DNA from: Kaistella sp.
GTDB taxonomy: Bacteria > Bacteroidota > Bacteroidia > Flavobacteriales > Weeksellaceae
Direction: 5' to 3'
Assembly: GCA_019459085.1 (NCBI GenBank)
Contig: JAIBEW010000032.1
Coordinates: forward strand, 1 to 64,000
DNA length: 64,000 bases
Shown: piece by piece, positions 29,326-38,351 of the stretch
How the letters are laid out: every line of letters begins with the position of its first letter
Numbering within the stretch: the stretch's first letter is position 1
Translations under genes and position numbers: made by a program
Notes under the pieces: model-generated
Database searches by the model: none
The model's input: only the letters and a program-made list of their open reading frames with translations
Told to the model about the DNA's origin: nothing

Positions 29326-30174
29326 ATGAAAATTTTCTTTTTGCTGTTTCTCCTTGTCGGCGTTTTCTCAAGCGCACAAAACCAAAGGTTCCTCTACGAA
29401 TACCGTTTTATACTGGATTCAACCGACAGGGACTCTGCCAAAAAAGAAATGATGGTTCTGGATGTGTCCCCTGAAGGCTCCAAATTTTTAAGCATCGACA
29501 GAATGAAATCAGATTCGGTAATGGCGGAGCGAATGAAAACCAATCCGGGTAATTTTGATTTCAAGGGAATAAAATTCGGACAGATCACTACGGTGGTTGA
29601 AAAACGGTATCCCAATTTCAGCGTCACTTTTTTTGACCAAATCGGCATGAATGAGTATCAGGTGAATGACGACAGAAAAATAAACTGGGAAATCCTGCCC
29701 GAAAAAGAGATGATCGGAGAATTCAGCGCTCAGAAAGCAACGCTTAAACTTTTCGGCAGAAACTGGACTGCCTGGTTTACCACTGAAATTCCGATTCAGG
29801 ACGGACCATACAAATTTCACGGTCTTCCCGGCCTTATTTTGAAAATTACAGATGATAAAAACACCCATGTATTTGAAATAAAATCCGTTACAAAACTCCC
29901 AGAAGAGATGAAATGGAGCTTCGAGGCAGATAAAACTCATATACAACCTCTCATAAAAGTAAATGCAGCCGCCTATAAAAAGCTGTTCATGGTAAACCGT
30001 GAAAATCCTTCGCAGGAGATCCGCCAACTCATGACATCCGGAAGAAAAGTGACTATGACCGATGAAACGGGCAAGGTATTGGACATTGAAAAAGTTTTAC
30101 GCGACAGGGATCGTAATCAGAAAGTAGAAAATCAGAAAAATAATAACATTCTGGAACTGGATCTACTCAAATAA
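29326..30174 (+). CDS. GLPGLI family protein
   Basis: Start revised to MKIFFLLFLLVGVFSSAQ; contains IQDGPYKFHGLPGLILKITDD. Confidence 0.93.
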   Translation: MKIFFLLFLLVGVFSSAQNQRFLYEYRFILDSTDRDSAKKEMMVLDVSPEGSKFLSIDRMKSDSVMAERMKTNPGNFDFKGIKFGQITTVVEKRYPNFSVTFFDQIGMNEYQVNDDRKINWEILPEKEMIGEFSAQKATLKLFGRNWTAWFTTEIPIQDGPYKFHGLPGLILKITDDKNTHVFEIKSVTKLPEEMKWSFEADKTHIQPLIKVNAAAYKKLFMVNRENPSQEIRQLMTSGRKVTMTDETGKVLDIEKVLRDRDRNQKVENQKNNNILELDLLK

Positions 30175-30192
30175 ATTAGTTGGCAATAAAAT

Positions 30193-30220
30193 TCCGGCGA
30201 ATTTTAACAGCCGGATTTTT
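30193..30220 (+). terminator. Intrinsic terminator
   Basis: TCCGGC-N11-GCCGGA followed by TTTTTT. Confidence 0.75.
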
Positions 30221-30243
30221 TACAATTCATTTATTGATAAAAC

Positions 30244-30277
30244 ACAAAATCCTGAACAGCATTGTTCAGGATTTTGT
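30244..30277. terminator. Bidirectional intrinsic terminator between convergent genes
   Basis: 15-bp perfect stem ACAAAATCCTGAACA-GCAT-TGTTCAGGATTTTGT. Confidence 0.85.
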
Positions 30278-30295
30278 ATAATATTGATGAGCTGC

Positions 30296-30949
30296 CTACG
30301 ATAGCTTCTTGGCATCCGCCACAAACTGCGCCAAACCGCTGTCCGTTAAAGGATGCCTAAGCAGACTCAGTATTGAGGAAAGTGGCGATGTGATCACGTC
30401 AGCGCCTACTTTTGCACAGTTGATGATATGCATCGGCGAACGGATGGAGGCCGCAAGAATTTCGGTGCTGAAATAATAATTGTCATATATCATGCGGATT
30501 TCTTCAATCAGGTTCATGCCGTCAACAGAAATATCATCGAGTCGGCCCAGAAACGGCGACACATAATTGGCGCCGGCTTTGGCTGCCAAAAGGGCCTGTC
30601 CTGCAGAAAAAATCAGGGTACAGTTGGTTTTGATCCCCTTGTCGGAAAAATATTTCAACGCTTTGATCCCGTCTTTAATCATCGGGATTTTCACCACTAT
30701 ATTCGGGTGGATCGCTGCCAGTTCGTCACCTTCCTTAATCATTTCTTCATACGTGGTCGAAAGCACTTCTGCAGAAATATCGCCGTCCGCAATTTCGCAG
30801 ATGGTTTTGTAATGCTGCATAATGGCCTGAGTTCCGCTGATGCCTTCTTTCGCCATCAGCGACGGATTGGTCGTAACGCCGTCCAGAATCCCAAGATCCT
30901 GCGCTTCCCGGATCTGATCCAGATTTGCAGTGTCAATAAAAAATTTCAT
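30296..30949 (-). CDS. fsa: Fructose-6-phosphate aldolase / transaldolase family
   Basis: Start revised to [66 protein letters not shown]. Confidence 0.95.
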   Translation of the reverse strand: MKFFIDTANLDQIREAQDLGILDGVTTNPSLMAKEGISGTQAIMQHYKTICEIADGDISAEVLSTTYEEMIKEGDELAAIHPNIVVKIPMIKDGIKALKYFSDKGIKTNCTLIFSAGQALLAAKAGANYVSPFLGRLDDISVDGMNLIEEIRMIYDNYYFSTEILAASIRSPMHIINCAKVGADVITSPLSSILSLLRHPLTDSGLAQFVADAKKLS

Positions 30950-31106
30950 GTTTCTTTTTTTTAGATTGGCACAAAGATAATTCAATTATTCAGGAGCAAC
31001 AAGCGAAGGATTGTATCATGTGCAGTCCGGCTTTCCGTTACAATCCTTTTTTCGGGCTAAAACCGGCGCAGAATTTCTTCCCACCACCAAAATTTTCTAA
31101 TTTTAC

Positions 31107-31139
31107 ACCTCTAACCTCTAACCTCTAACCTCTAACCTC
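31107..31139. repeat. Heptanucleotide tandem repeat (ACCTCTA)4 plus partial unit
   Basis: ACCTCTA x4 then ACCTC, just upstream of the pepE start. Confidence 0.95.
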
Positions 31140-31147
31140 CAATACGA

Positions 31148-31843
31148 ATGAACCTTCTCCTCGCATCCACCTCCACGCTTTTCGGCGGAAATTACCTTGA
31201 ATACCTGCGCTCTGAAATCACCACTCTTTTTCCTGGTATCGATGAAATCATATTTATTCCTTTCGCAAGGCCGGGCGGAATTTCCCATGAAGAATATACG
31301 GCAAAAGCGGCGGAATTTTTTGCGACAATTGGCATCGGTGTGCGCGGACTGCACGAATTTGAGGATAAAAAAGCAACGGTTGAAAGCGCTCAGGGGTTTT
31401 TTACCGGCGGCGGAAATACCTTTCTTCTCGTAAAGACGCTTCACGAAGAAAACCTTATGCAGATTCTTAAAGAAAATATAAAAAAAGGCAAACCGTATCT
31501 GGGGGCCAGCGCCGGTTCCAACATTGGCGGACTCAATATGAAAACCACGAACGACATGCCGATTGTCTATCCGCCGAGTTTTGAGACGATGGGGCTGGTT
31601 CCTTTCAACCTCAATCCGCATTATCTGGACCCAAATCCGGATTTAAAACACAACGGTGAAACCCGCGAAACAAGAATTAGGGAATTTTTAACGCAGAACG
31701 ACACCAAAGTGATTGGTTTGCGCGAAGGAAACTGGATCCGCCGGATTGGCGACCGCATCACGGTGGAAGGTTCGGAAAAAACCCGCATTTTCGAAAAAGG
31801 TTTGGAACCGTACGAAATCGAACCGGGAAGCGCGCTCAACTAG
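31148..31843 (+). CDS. pepE: Dipeptidase E (peptidase S51)
   Basis: FTGGGNTFLLVKTLHE, YLGASAGSNIGGLNMKTTNDMPIVYPPSFETMGLVPFNLNPHYLDP. Confidence 0.94.
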   Translation: MNLLLASTSTLFGGNYLEYLRSEITTLFPGIDEIIFIPFARPGGISHEEYTAKAAEFFATIGIGVRGLHEFEDKKATVESAQGFFTGGGNTFLLVKTLHEENLMQILKENIKKGKPYLGASAGSNIGGLNMKTTNDMPIVYPPSFETMGLVPFNLNPHYLDPNPDLKHNGETRETRIREFLTQNDTKVIGLREGNWIRRIGDRITVEGSEKTRIFEKGLEPYEIEPGSALN

Positions 31844-31884
31844 CATTACAATCTTTTCATTATATTTGACTATAAATAGACTGA

Positions 31885-33258
31885 ATGAAAAAGATTTTTG
31901 CCGCCCTTTTGTTATGTTCCCAACTCATATTTGCTCAGGATATTGCCCGGAAACTGGATACAGCTACCAAAAATTTCCTCAGTTCTGCCCCGGCTTATTC
32001 GTCGTCGCTATCAGTGTATGTTTCTGATGATTCCGGAAATTTCATTTACGAATACCAGGGAAACAGAGGTCTTTCAACGGCTTCTACACAGAAAATTTTT
32101 ACGGCCGCCTGCGCACTCGAATCTTTGGGGAGCAGCCACACCTTCAAAACAACTTCCTCTTTTTCCGGAACAGTGGAAAACGGCAGTCTGAACGGCAATC
32201 TTTTTATTGTTTCCACCGGCGACCCAACTCTGGGAAGCTGGCGTTTCGATGGGTACAAACCCGAAAATTTCAAACAGAAATTAATGGAAGCCCTTAAAAA
32301 TAAAGGAATTTCCAAGATTTCCGGCGATCTGATCATCGATGATTCTTATTTTGACTTTCAGACGGTTCCCGGCGGCTGGCCCTGGAACGATATGGGGAAT
32401 TATTACGGAGCCGGAGTTTGGGGTGTCAACTGGCGCGAAAACCAGTTCGATATCAATATGAACGGTAATGATATCAGAAGTTTCAATGTGGATTTGCCCG
32501 GTGTACAATGGGTAAACGAAGCCAAAACCGCCGGAAGTTCTGATCAGAGTCTGATTTTTACTGCCCCGCATTCCGGAGTGGCCTACATCAATGGAACACT
32601 TCCTGCAAAATCCATCACTGTTTCAGGCGCTACTCCTGATCCGCCACTGACTTTGGGTAATGAAATTAAAATATGGCTGCAGGAATCGGGCATTGAATTG
32701 TCGGGCAAAGTAACTACAGCGAGTCAGCAGAAAATCAATGGCGAAAAAATTCAGACCCCACCGAAAGACAACATCATTTTGGAATACAAATCCCCTTCGC
32801 TTGACAAAATCATCTACTGGTTCATGCGCAAAAGCGTAAATCTCTACGGTGAAACACTTATCAAGACCCTTGGAAAAGAGAAAAAAAATATTGGAAGTTT
32901 TGATGCCGGCATCGATTTCATGAAAGATTTCTGGAAAAGCAAAGGCATTAATGCGGCGATGATCAATTTTGCTGATGGCAGCGGGCTTTCGCCTCAGAAT
33001 TATGTTTCGGCAAGAGCGGAAGTTCAGGCCTTGCTGTATGCAAAAAAACAACCGTGGTTCAATGATTTTCATGAAGGATTCCCGACTCAGACCAACGGCA
33101 TGACCATGAAAAGCGGCACGATGAAGGATACAAAATCGTTCGCAGGCTATCACACCGCCGCCAACGGAAAAAAATATGTTTTTGCCGCCATCATCAACAA
33201 TTATCAGGGTGGCGACATCAGCGGCGCGCTGTATAAAATACTGAACGAATTAAAATAG
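31885..33258 (+). CDS. dacB: D-alanyl-D-alanine carboxypeptidase/endopeptidase (PBP4, S13)
   Basis: Signal peptide; STASTQKIFTAACALESLG (SxxK), DGSGLSPQNYVSA (SxN-like), MKSGTM (KTG-like). Confidence 0.88.
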   Translation: MKKIFAALLLCSQLIFAQDIARKLDTATKNFLSSAPAYSSSLSVYVSDDSGNFIYEYQGNRGLSTASTQKIFTAACALESLGSSHTFKTTSSFSGTVENGSLNGNLFIVSTGDPTLGSWRFDGYKPENFKQKLMEALKNKGISKISGDLIIDDSYFDFQTVPGGWPWNDMGNYYGAGVWGVNWRENQFDINMNGNDIRSFNVDLPGVQWVNEAKTAGSSDQSLIFTAPHSGVAYINGTLPAKSITVSGATPDPPLTLGNEIKIWLQESGIELSGKVTTASQQKINGEKIQTPPKDNIILEYKSPSLDKIIYWFMRKSVNLYGETLIKTLGKEKKNIGSFDAGIDFMKDFWKSKGINAAMINFADGSGLSPQNYVSARAEVQALLYAKKQPWFNDFHEGFPTQTNGMTMKSGTMKDTKSFAGYHTAANGKKYVFAAIINNYQGGDISGALYKILNELK

Positions 33259-34413
33259 ATGAGACGGAGAAACTTTTTTTCAAGATTCAACAACTGGTTG
33301 GTGTTTATCCTCTTCACCGTCGTGGTCACGACGCTGGTTTTTGCACTGACCATCCTCATCAATTACCTTAGAAAAGAGGAGATTAAAAGGATTGATTTAT
33401 TGGCTAACGCCATCAAATATCAGCAGGATGTTGTAGCACCTGATCCTCGGGTTCAGGATTTAGTGCTCGAAATATACAGTTCCAACAAAACGATCCCAGT
33501 GATTCTTACTGATGAAAAAGGCATCCCGATACAGCACAAAAACCTTCCAAAAACCATACAGGATGACCCCATAAAGATACAGGAACTTGCAGTTAAAATG
33601 TCCCGAACCTATCCGCCAATTGAACTGAAATTTCCGAGTGGGAACAATCAGTTTGTGTATTTTGACAATTCCCCGCTGCTGAATAATCTACGTTACTCGC
33701 CATATGTTTTGGGGGTTTTGATTTTTCTGTATCTGATTTTTTCCTTCTGGTTTCTTCGGACCGTGAAAAAAACCGACGAAGGCTACGTTTGGGCCGGCCT
33801 CGCCAAAGAAACGGCTCACCAGATCGGCACTCCGCTTTCTTCGATGATCGGCTGGATCGAAATCCTGAGAATGGAAAACGAGAACAGCGAAGGCGTGAAG
33901 GAAATAGAAAAGGACATCAACCGCCTGCGCACGATTTCCGAAAGGTTTTCAAAAATCGGTTCGGTTCCGGAACTGAATGACCTGAACCTGAATGAAACCA
34001 TTCAGCAGAATTTCAATTACCTGAAAACAAGAATTTCCTCAAAAGTACAGTTCACGCTGCAGATGCCAAAAGGAGAGATCCTGATCCCGCACAACAGGAT
34101 TCTGCTGAGCTGGGTCATCGAAAATCTCGTGAAAAATGCTGTGGATGCAATGAAAGGGCTCGGCAAACTTGAAATTCAGATGTACGAAAAGAACAGTAAC
34201 GTCATTATCGATTTCCGGGATACCGGTTCCGGAATGACGGGTTCACAGGCGCGAAACGTCTTTAAACCGGGATTTTCAACGAAGAAACGCGGATGGGGTC
34301 TTGGCCTGTCTTTGGCGAAAAGGGTAATGAACGAATACCACAAAGGCGATATAAAAATTGCCCAAACCGAAGTGGGTAAGGGTACTGTTTTCAGAATCAC
34401 AATGAAATCCTGA
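33259..34413 (+). CDS. Membrane sensor histidine kinase
   Basis: ETAHQIGTPLSSMIGWIEIL H-box; NLVKNAVDAM, FRDTGSGM, KRGWGLGLSLAKRV. Confidence 0.93.
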   Translation: MRRRNFFSRFNNWLVFILFTVVVTTLVFALTILINYLRKEEIKRIDLLANAIKYQQDVVAPDPRVQDLVLEIYSSNKTIPVILTDEKGIPIQHKNLPKTIQDDPIKIQELAVKMSRTYPPIELKFPSGNNQFVYFDNSPLLNNLRYSPYVLGVLIFLYLIFSFWFLRTVKKTDEGYVWAGLAKETAHQIGTPLSSMIGWIEILRMENENSEGVKEIEKDINRLRTISERFSKIGSVPELNDLNLNETIQQNFNYLKTRISSKVQFTLQMPKGEILIPHNRILLSWVIENLVKNAVDAMKGLGKLEIQMYEKNSNVIIDFRDTGSGMTGSQARNVFKPGFSTKKRGWGLGLSLAKRVMNEYHKGDIKIAQTEVGKGTVFRITMKS

Positions 34414-34415
34414 AT

Positions 34416-36038
34416 TTAATATTTCTTTTGGTAGACCTGACTGTAAAGAACGTAATAGTTTGGATCAAAATCTACGGGTTTTCCGCCGGAGATTTTTACA
34501 GTCTGCCTTTCTGTGGTCGGATAAATGGTCTGGTTATTCCTGAGTCTTAGCGGGATTTTGAATCCTTCCACAACATTGTCGTACCAGAATTCCAGCGTGT
34601 CACCGGTTTGGCTATAAAGCAGCTGGGGAATTTGTGTAGTTCTCAAATACTGGTTGAAAACCGGAGAAAAATCAATTCCCGATTTTTTGGAAATATAAGC
34701 TTCTACCTGCTGCGTGGTCACCGTTTGATGATAAAAATCCTTACTCAACCCTCTGAGAATCTGTCTGAATTTTTCATCATCGTTAATGACCTGTCGAATC
34801 GTGTGAAGCAAATTCGCACCTTTGAAATACATGTCGCCGCTGCCTTCGTTGCGAACACCGTATTGTCCGATAATTGGCTCATCATTCTGGATATTGAGTC
34901 GGATGCCCTGAACATAGCGTTCTGCAGCATCTTTATCCATGAAATTTTCGATGAAAAGCGTTTCAGAATAATCGGTGAAACCTTCGTGAATCCACATATC
35001 TGCCTGGTCTTTTGCGGTAATGCTGTTGGCGAACCATTCGTGGCCGCTTTCGTGGATGATGATATAATCCCAGTTCATTCCGACTCCGGTTCCCGACATA
35101 TCTCTGCCTAAATACCCGTTCATATACTGGTTGCCGTACGCGATATTGCTTTGGTGTTCCATGCCGAGGTAAGGACTTTCGACCAGTTTATAGGAATCTT
35201 CATAAAAAGGATACGGACCAAACCAGTATTCAAATGCTTTGAGCATCGGCTTCACCTGAGTGAACTGTTTTTTAGCTTTTTCGAGCTGATAATCCAGAAC
35301 CCAGTAATCAAGATCGAGTTTCCCTTTTTCTCCTTCGTAGGTATCTTTAAAGTTGACATATTTCCCGATATTGGGAACAATGGAGTAAGCGTTGATGGGG
35401 TTTTTAACTTCCCACGTGAAAATATTTTTGTCCTTTTCGGTGGTTTTCGAAATCAGTCTTCCGTTGCCGACTCCGGTTAAATCTTTTGGGGTAATGATCT
35501 TCATCACGATGCCGTCGTCGGGCTCATCGCTCCAGAGATCTTTCAAAGGCAGCCATACCGACGCACCAATTCCTTCCTGCGCCACACTCATAAAGGGATT
35601 GCCGTTTTGGTCTTTTTCAAAAACCCAGCCTCCGTCCCACGGAGCATTTTTTGCCACCCGTGGATTCCCTGAAAACTGAATCGTGAAAGAATGCACCTCG
35701 CCTTTTTTATAGGATTGCTCAGTTTCGATGTAAATGAAATCCCCTTCGCGTCTGGAAGAGAGTTTGTTTCCGCCTCCAACAATTTTGTATTCCATGGGTT
35801 GCTGAAGGTCGATCTGGAACACAGGCCGGCTGATGTTCTTCGTGATCTCAAAAGTAATGGTATTCGTACCCGAAACCGACCTTTTCTGAAAATCAGGTTC
35901 CACCGAAAGTGCATACTTTTTCACATCCCAAAAGTTCCGGAATTTTGTGTCAGAGCCTTTCAGCGAATCTTCTTTCGTGAAATTTTGGGCAAACATCCCC
36001 GACGAAACGGCTAAAAATAAAATGGAAAATCTGTTCAT
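34416..36038 (-). CDS. M1 family metallopeptidase (secreted aminopeptidase)
   Basis: HESGHEWFANSITAKDQADMWIHEGFTDYSE zinc motif (HExxH..E); signal peptide ending FAQN. Confidence 0.94.
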   Translation of the reverse strand: MNRFSILFLAVSSGMFAQNFTKEDSLKGSDTKFRNFWDVKKYALSVEPDFQKRSVSGTNTITFEITKNISRPVFQIDLQQPMEYKIVGGGNKLSSRREGDFIYIETEQSYKKGEVHSFTIQFSGNPRVAKNAPWDGGWVFEKDQNGNPFMSVAQEGIGASVWLPLKDLWSDEPDDGIVMKIITPKDLTGVGNGRLISKTTEKDKNIFTWEVKNPINAYSIVPNIGKYVNFKDTYEGEKGKLDLDYWVLDYQLEKAKKQFTQVKPMLKAFEYWFGPYPFYEDSYKLVESPYLGMEHQSNIAYGNQYMNGYLGRDMSGTGVGMNWDYIIIHESGHEWFANSITAKDQADMWIHEGFTDYSETLFIENFMDKDAAERYVQGIRLNIQNDEPIIGQYGVRNEGSGDMYFKGANLLHTIRQVINDDEKFRQILRGLSKDFYHQTVTTQQVEAYISKKSGIDFSPVFNQYLRTTQIPQLLYSQTGDTLEFWYDNVVEGFKIPLRLRNNQTIYPTTERQTVKISGGKPVDFDPNYYVLYSQVYQKKY

Positions 36039-36090
36039 TTTAAAGAATTGAATATCAAATATAGAATTTTTTAAAACACGCAGTTCTTTT

Positions 36091-36927
36091 TTATCCTTCC
36101 GGAGGAGTAGTAACTGCGGGCAAAGGATCTTTTTTCTGAAGCCTTCTGTAGGTATATCCGCTCATAATAATGCTGAATTCATAGAGCAGAAGCAAAGGAA
36201 GCGCGGCCATCATCATGCTGAGCACATCGGCCGGAGTAATAATTGCGGCTACGACCATGATCAGAATAATGGCATGACGACGGTAGGTTTTCATAAAAAC
36301 TGGCGTCAGAACCCCGATATTGGTCAGAAAATATACGATTACCGGGAAAAGAAAAATCACGCCCATGCCCAACACGACCTGCAGGAACAGGGTAGTATAG
36401 TCGGAAAGGTCATAAAGCGGCACAATAATGTCTGAAATTTTGAAAATCACCCCGAAATTGATCGCAAAAGGCAGGATCATATAGTAACCCACGAGGATTC
36501 CTGCTAAAAAGAGGATCCAAACGAAATTAATCATGAATACAGAACTTCTTCTTTCTTTCGGATGCAGTGCAGGAGAAATAAAACGCCAGAGTTCCCAAAC
36601 CATATAAGGAAAAGCGAGGACCATTCCACCAAAAAGCGAAACCGCCATCATGACATTGAACTGCTGATACAGTTTCTGAACCCGAACCGGAAACTCTTTC
36701 GGAAGCGTGATGCTGTCTTCGCCCATAATCTGTCGGGAAATTTGATTGACGATGCGGAAAGTTGGAAAATCGTTCCGGGTGGGCCCGAAAAAAACAACGT
36801 CCATGATCCAGTTAATGTTGTAACCGATCAGGACTGCAGCTGCGATAATCGCAATAATAGAACGGATCAGGTGTCCTCTCAGTTCTCCGATGTGTCCCCA
36901 AAAAGACATTTCTTTTACCTCTTTCAC
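36091..36927 (-). CDS. tatC: Twin-arginine translocase subunit TatC
   Basis: MSFWGHIGELRGHLIRSI, FPYMVWELWRFISPALHPKERR, AIITPADVLSMMMAALPLLLLYE. Confidence 0.95.
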   Translation of the reverse strand: MKEVKEMSFWGHIGELRGHLIRSIIAIIAAAVLIGYNINWIMDVVFFGPTRNDFPTFRIVNQISRQIMGEDSITLPKEFPVRVQKLYQQFNVMMAVSLFGGMVLAFPYMVWELWRFISPALHPKERRSSVFMINFVWILFLAGILVGYYMILPFAINFGVIFKISDIIVPLYDLSDYTTLFLQVVLGMGVIFLFPVIVYFLTNIGVLTPVFMKTYRRHAIILIMVVAAIITPADVLSMMMAALPLLLLYEFSIIMSGYTYRRLQKKDPLPAVTTPPEG

Positions 36928-37062
36928 AAATTTTCTGTTTTATAGTTGATCTTCTGCCGCTCTTCAGCTGGCGAAATTAAATAAAATATCCTCACTTTTC
37001 TTACTAACCAACGATTCTTATCATCCAGCAATTTTAATTTGAAACCACAACCGAACTTTTTA

Positions 37063-37160
37063 TTTCCCAATTCCCAATTCGCCCTTCGTACTTTTTAACT
37101 CATCCCTCATCCTTCTTCCTTCCCACTTTTTACTTGTCTCTTTTGCCTTGTCTCTTTATT
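37063..37160. repeat. Degenerate heptamer array, 14 consecutive in-phase units
   Basis: TTTCCCA|ATTCCCA|ATTCGCC|CTTCGTA|CTTTTTA|ACTCATC|CCTCATC|CTTCTTC|CTTCCCA|CTTTTTA|CTTGTCT|CTTTTGC|CTTGTCT|CTTTATT. Confidence 0.85.
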
Positions 37161-37165
37161 TTGCC

Positions 37166-38125
37166 TTACCCAATTCCTTCATCCAGCAACCGGTGAATAT
37201 CAATGATCCCGAAATACTTCCCATGTTCCGTAACAACCAGCTGACCGATATTTCTTTCTTTTAGGATCTGCATGGCTTCTTTGGCCAGCGTATTTTTATC
37301 CACACTTTTCGGGTGATGGCTCATGATGTCTTTTGCGGTAATTTTTGACACATCTTTTTCACTCATGAGCATTCTTCGCAGATCGCCGTCGGTGATGACG
37401 CCTGTAATATTTTCTGAATCAGTCACTACGGTAATCCCATGCGTAGACGCGCTCACCGAAATAATAATATCGCGGATTCCGGCACTTTCGGGCACCTGTG
37501 GTTTTTGGGATGATAGAAACTGACCCACTTTTGCCGTCAGGTTTTTGCCAAGGTTGCCGCCTGGATGAAATTTCGCGAAATCATTTTCCTGAAAGCCGTT
37601 CAGTTCCATCAGGCAAACCGCGAGAGCGTCTCCGAGCGCCATTTGAACGGTCGTTGAACTGGTTGGAGCCAGTTTGATGGGACATGCTTCTTTTTCCACC
37701 GAACTGTTGAGGACAACATCTGAAAATTCGGCCAATTTCGACTGTAAATTGCCGGTCATGCCGATCAATGCTGAGGAATAATCCTTTAAAAAGGGCAGAA
37801 GCGTTACGATTTCCGGTGAATTTCCCGAGTTCGAGATACAGAGCACTACATCTGTTTTCTGAATGACTCCCAGATCACCATGAATCGCTTCTGAGGCATG
37901 AAGAAACTGCGAAGGCGTTCCCGTGGAGTTTAAAGTAGCCACGATCTTGTTTCCAACATGAGCAGATTTGCCAATGCCTACGATAATCAGTTTCCCTTTT
38001 GATGAATGAATAATCTCCACGGCTTTAAGAAAATGTTCGTCGAGACGGTTTCTGAGGTTTTCAAGTTCAGTAATTTCAATGGAAACAGCGTTTTTGGCAA
38101 TCTGCAGAAGGTTGGGTCTGTTCAT
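37166..38125 (-). CDS. kdsD: KpsF/GutQ family sugar-phosphate isomerase (SIS + CBS pair)
   Basis: GKLIIVGIGKSAHVGNKIVATLNSTGTPSQFLHASEAIHGDLGVI; CBS repeats HGITVVTDSENITGVITDGDLRRML. Confidence 0.94.
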   Translation of the reverse strand: MNRPNLLQIAKNAVSIEITELENLRNRLDEHFLKAVEIIHSSKGKLIIVGIGKSAHVGNKIVATLNSTGTPSQFLHASEAIHGDLGVIQKTDVVLCISNSGNSPEIVTLLPFLKDYSSALIGMTGNLQSKLAEFSDVVLNSSVEKEACPIKLAPTSSTTVQMALGDALAVCLMELNGFQENDFAKFHPGGNLGKNLTAKVGQFLSSQKPQVPESAGIRDIIISVSASTHGITVVTDSENITGVITDGDLRRMLMSEKDVSKITAKDIMSHHPKSVDKNTLAKEAMQILKERNIGQLVVTEHGKYFGIIDIHRLLDEGIG

Positions 38126-38351
38126 TTTTGTGGTTTGGAAATGAGGGGCTTATTTTTATAAGTTACGTTAATCTTTTCTTTTAATCATCATCAAAATAAA
38201 AGTGGATATTTTCTGTTTCAACTTTTATTTTTTAACTTTGATTAATATGCAAATTTAGCAAACAATTTCAGATGCGGAACGGTCACCTTAATTTTTTGGG
38301 GTCGCCGGAAACCCATCGGTCACCAGTGCTGAATCAATTGAAAAATTACAG

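Noticed and set aside
26494-37160. Heptamer arrays as CRISPR arrays
   Set aside because: No repeat-spacer architecture of about 25-40 bp repeats and no cas genes.
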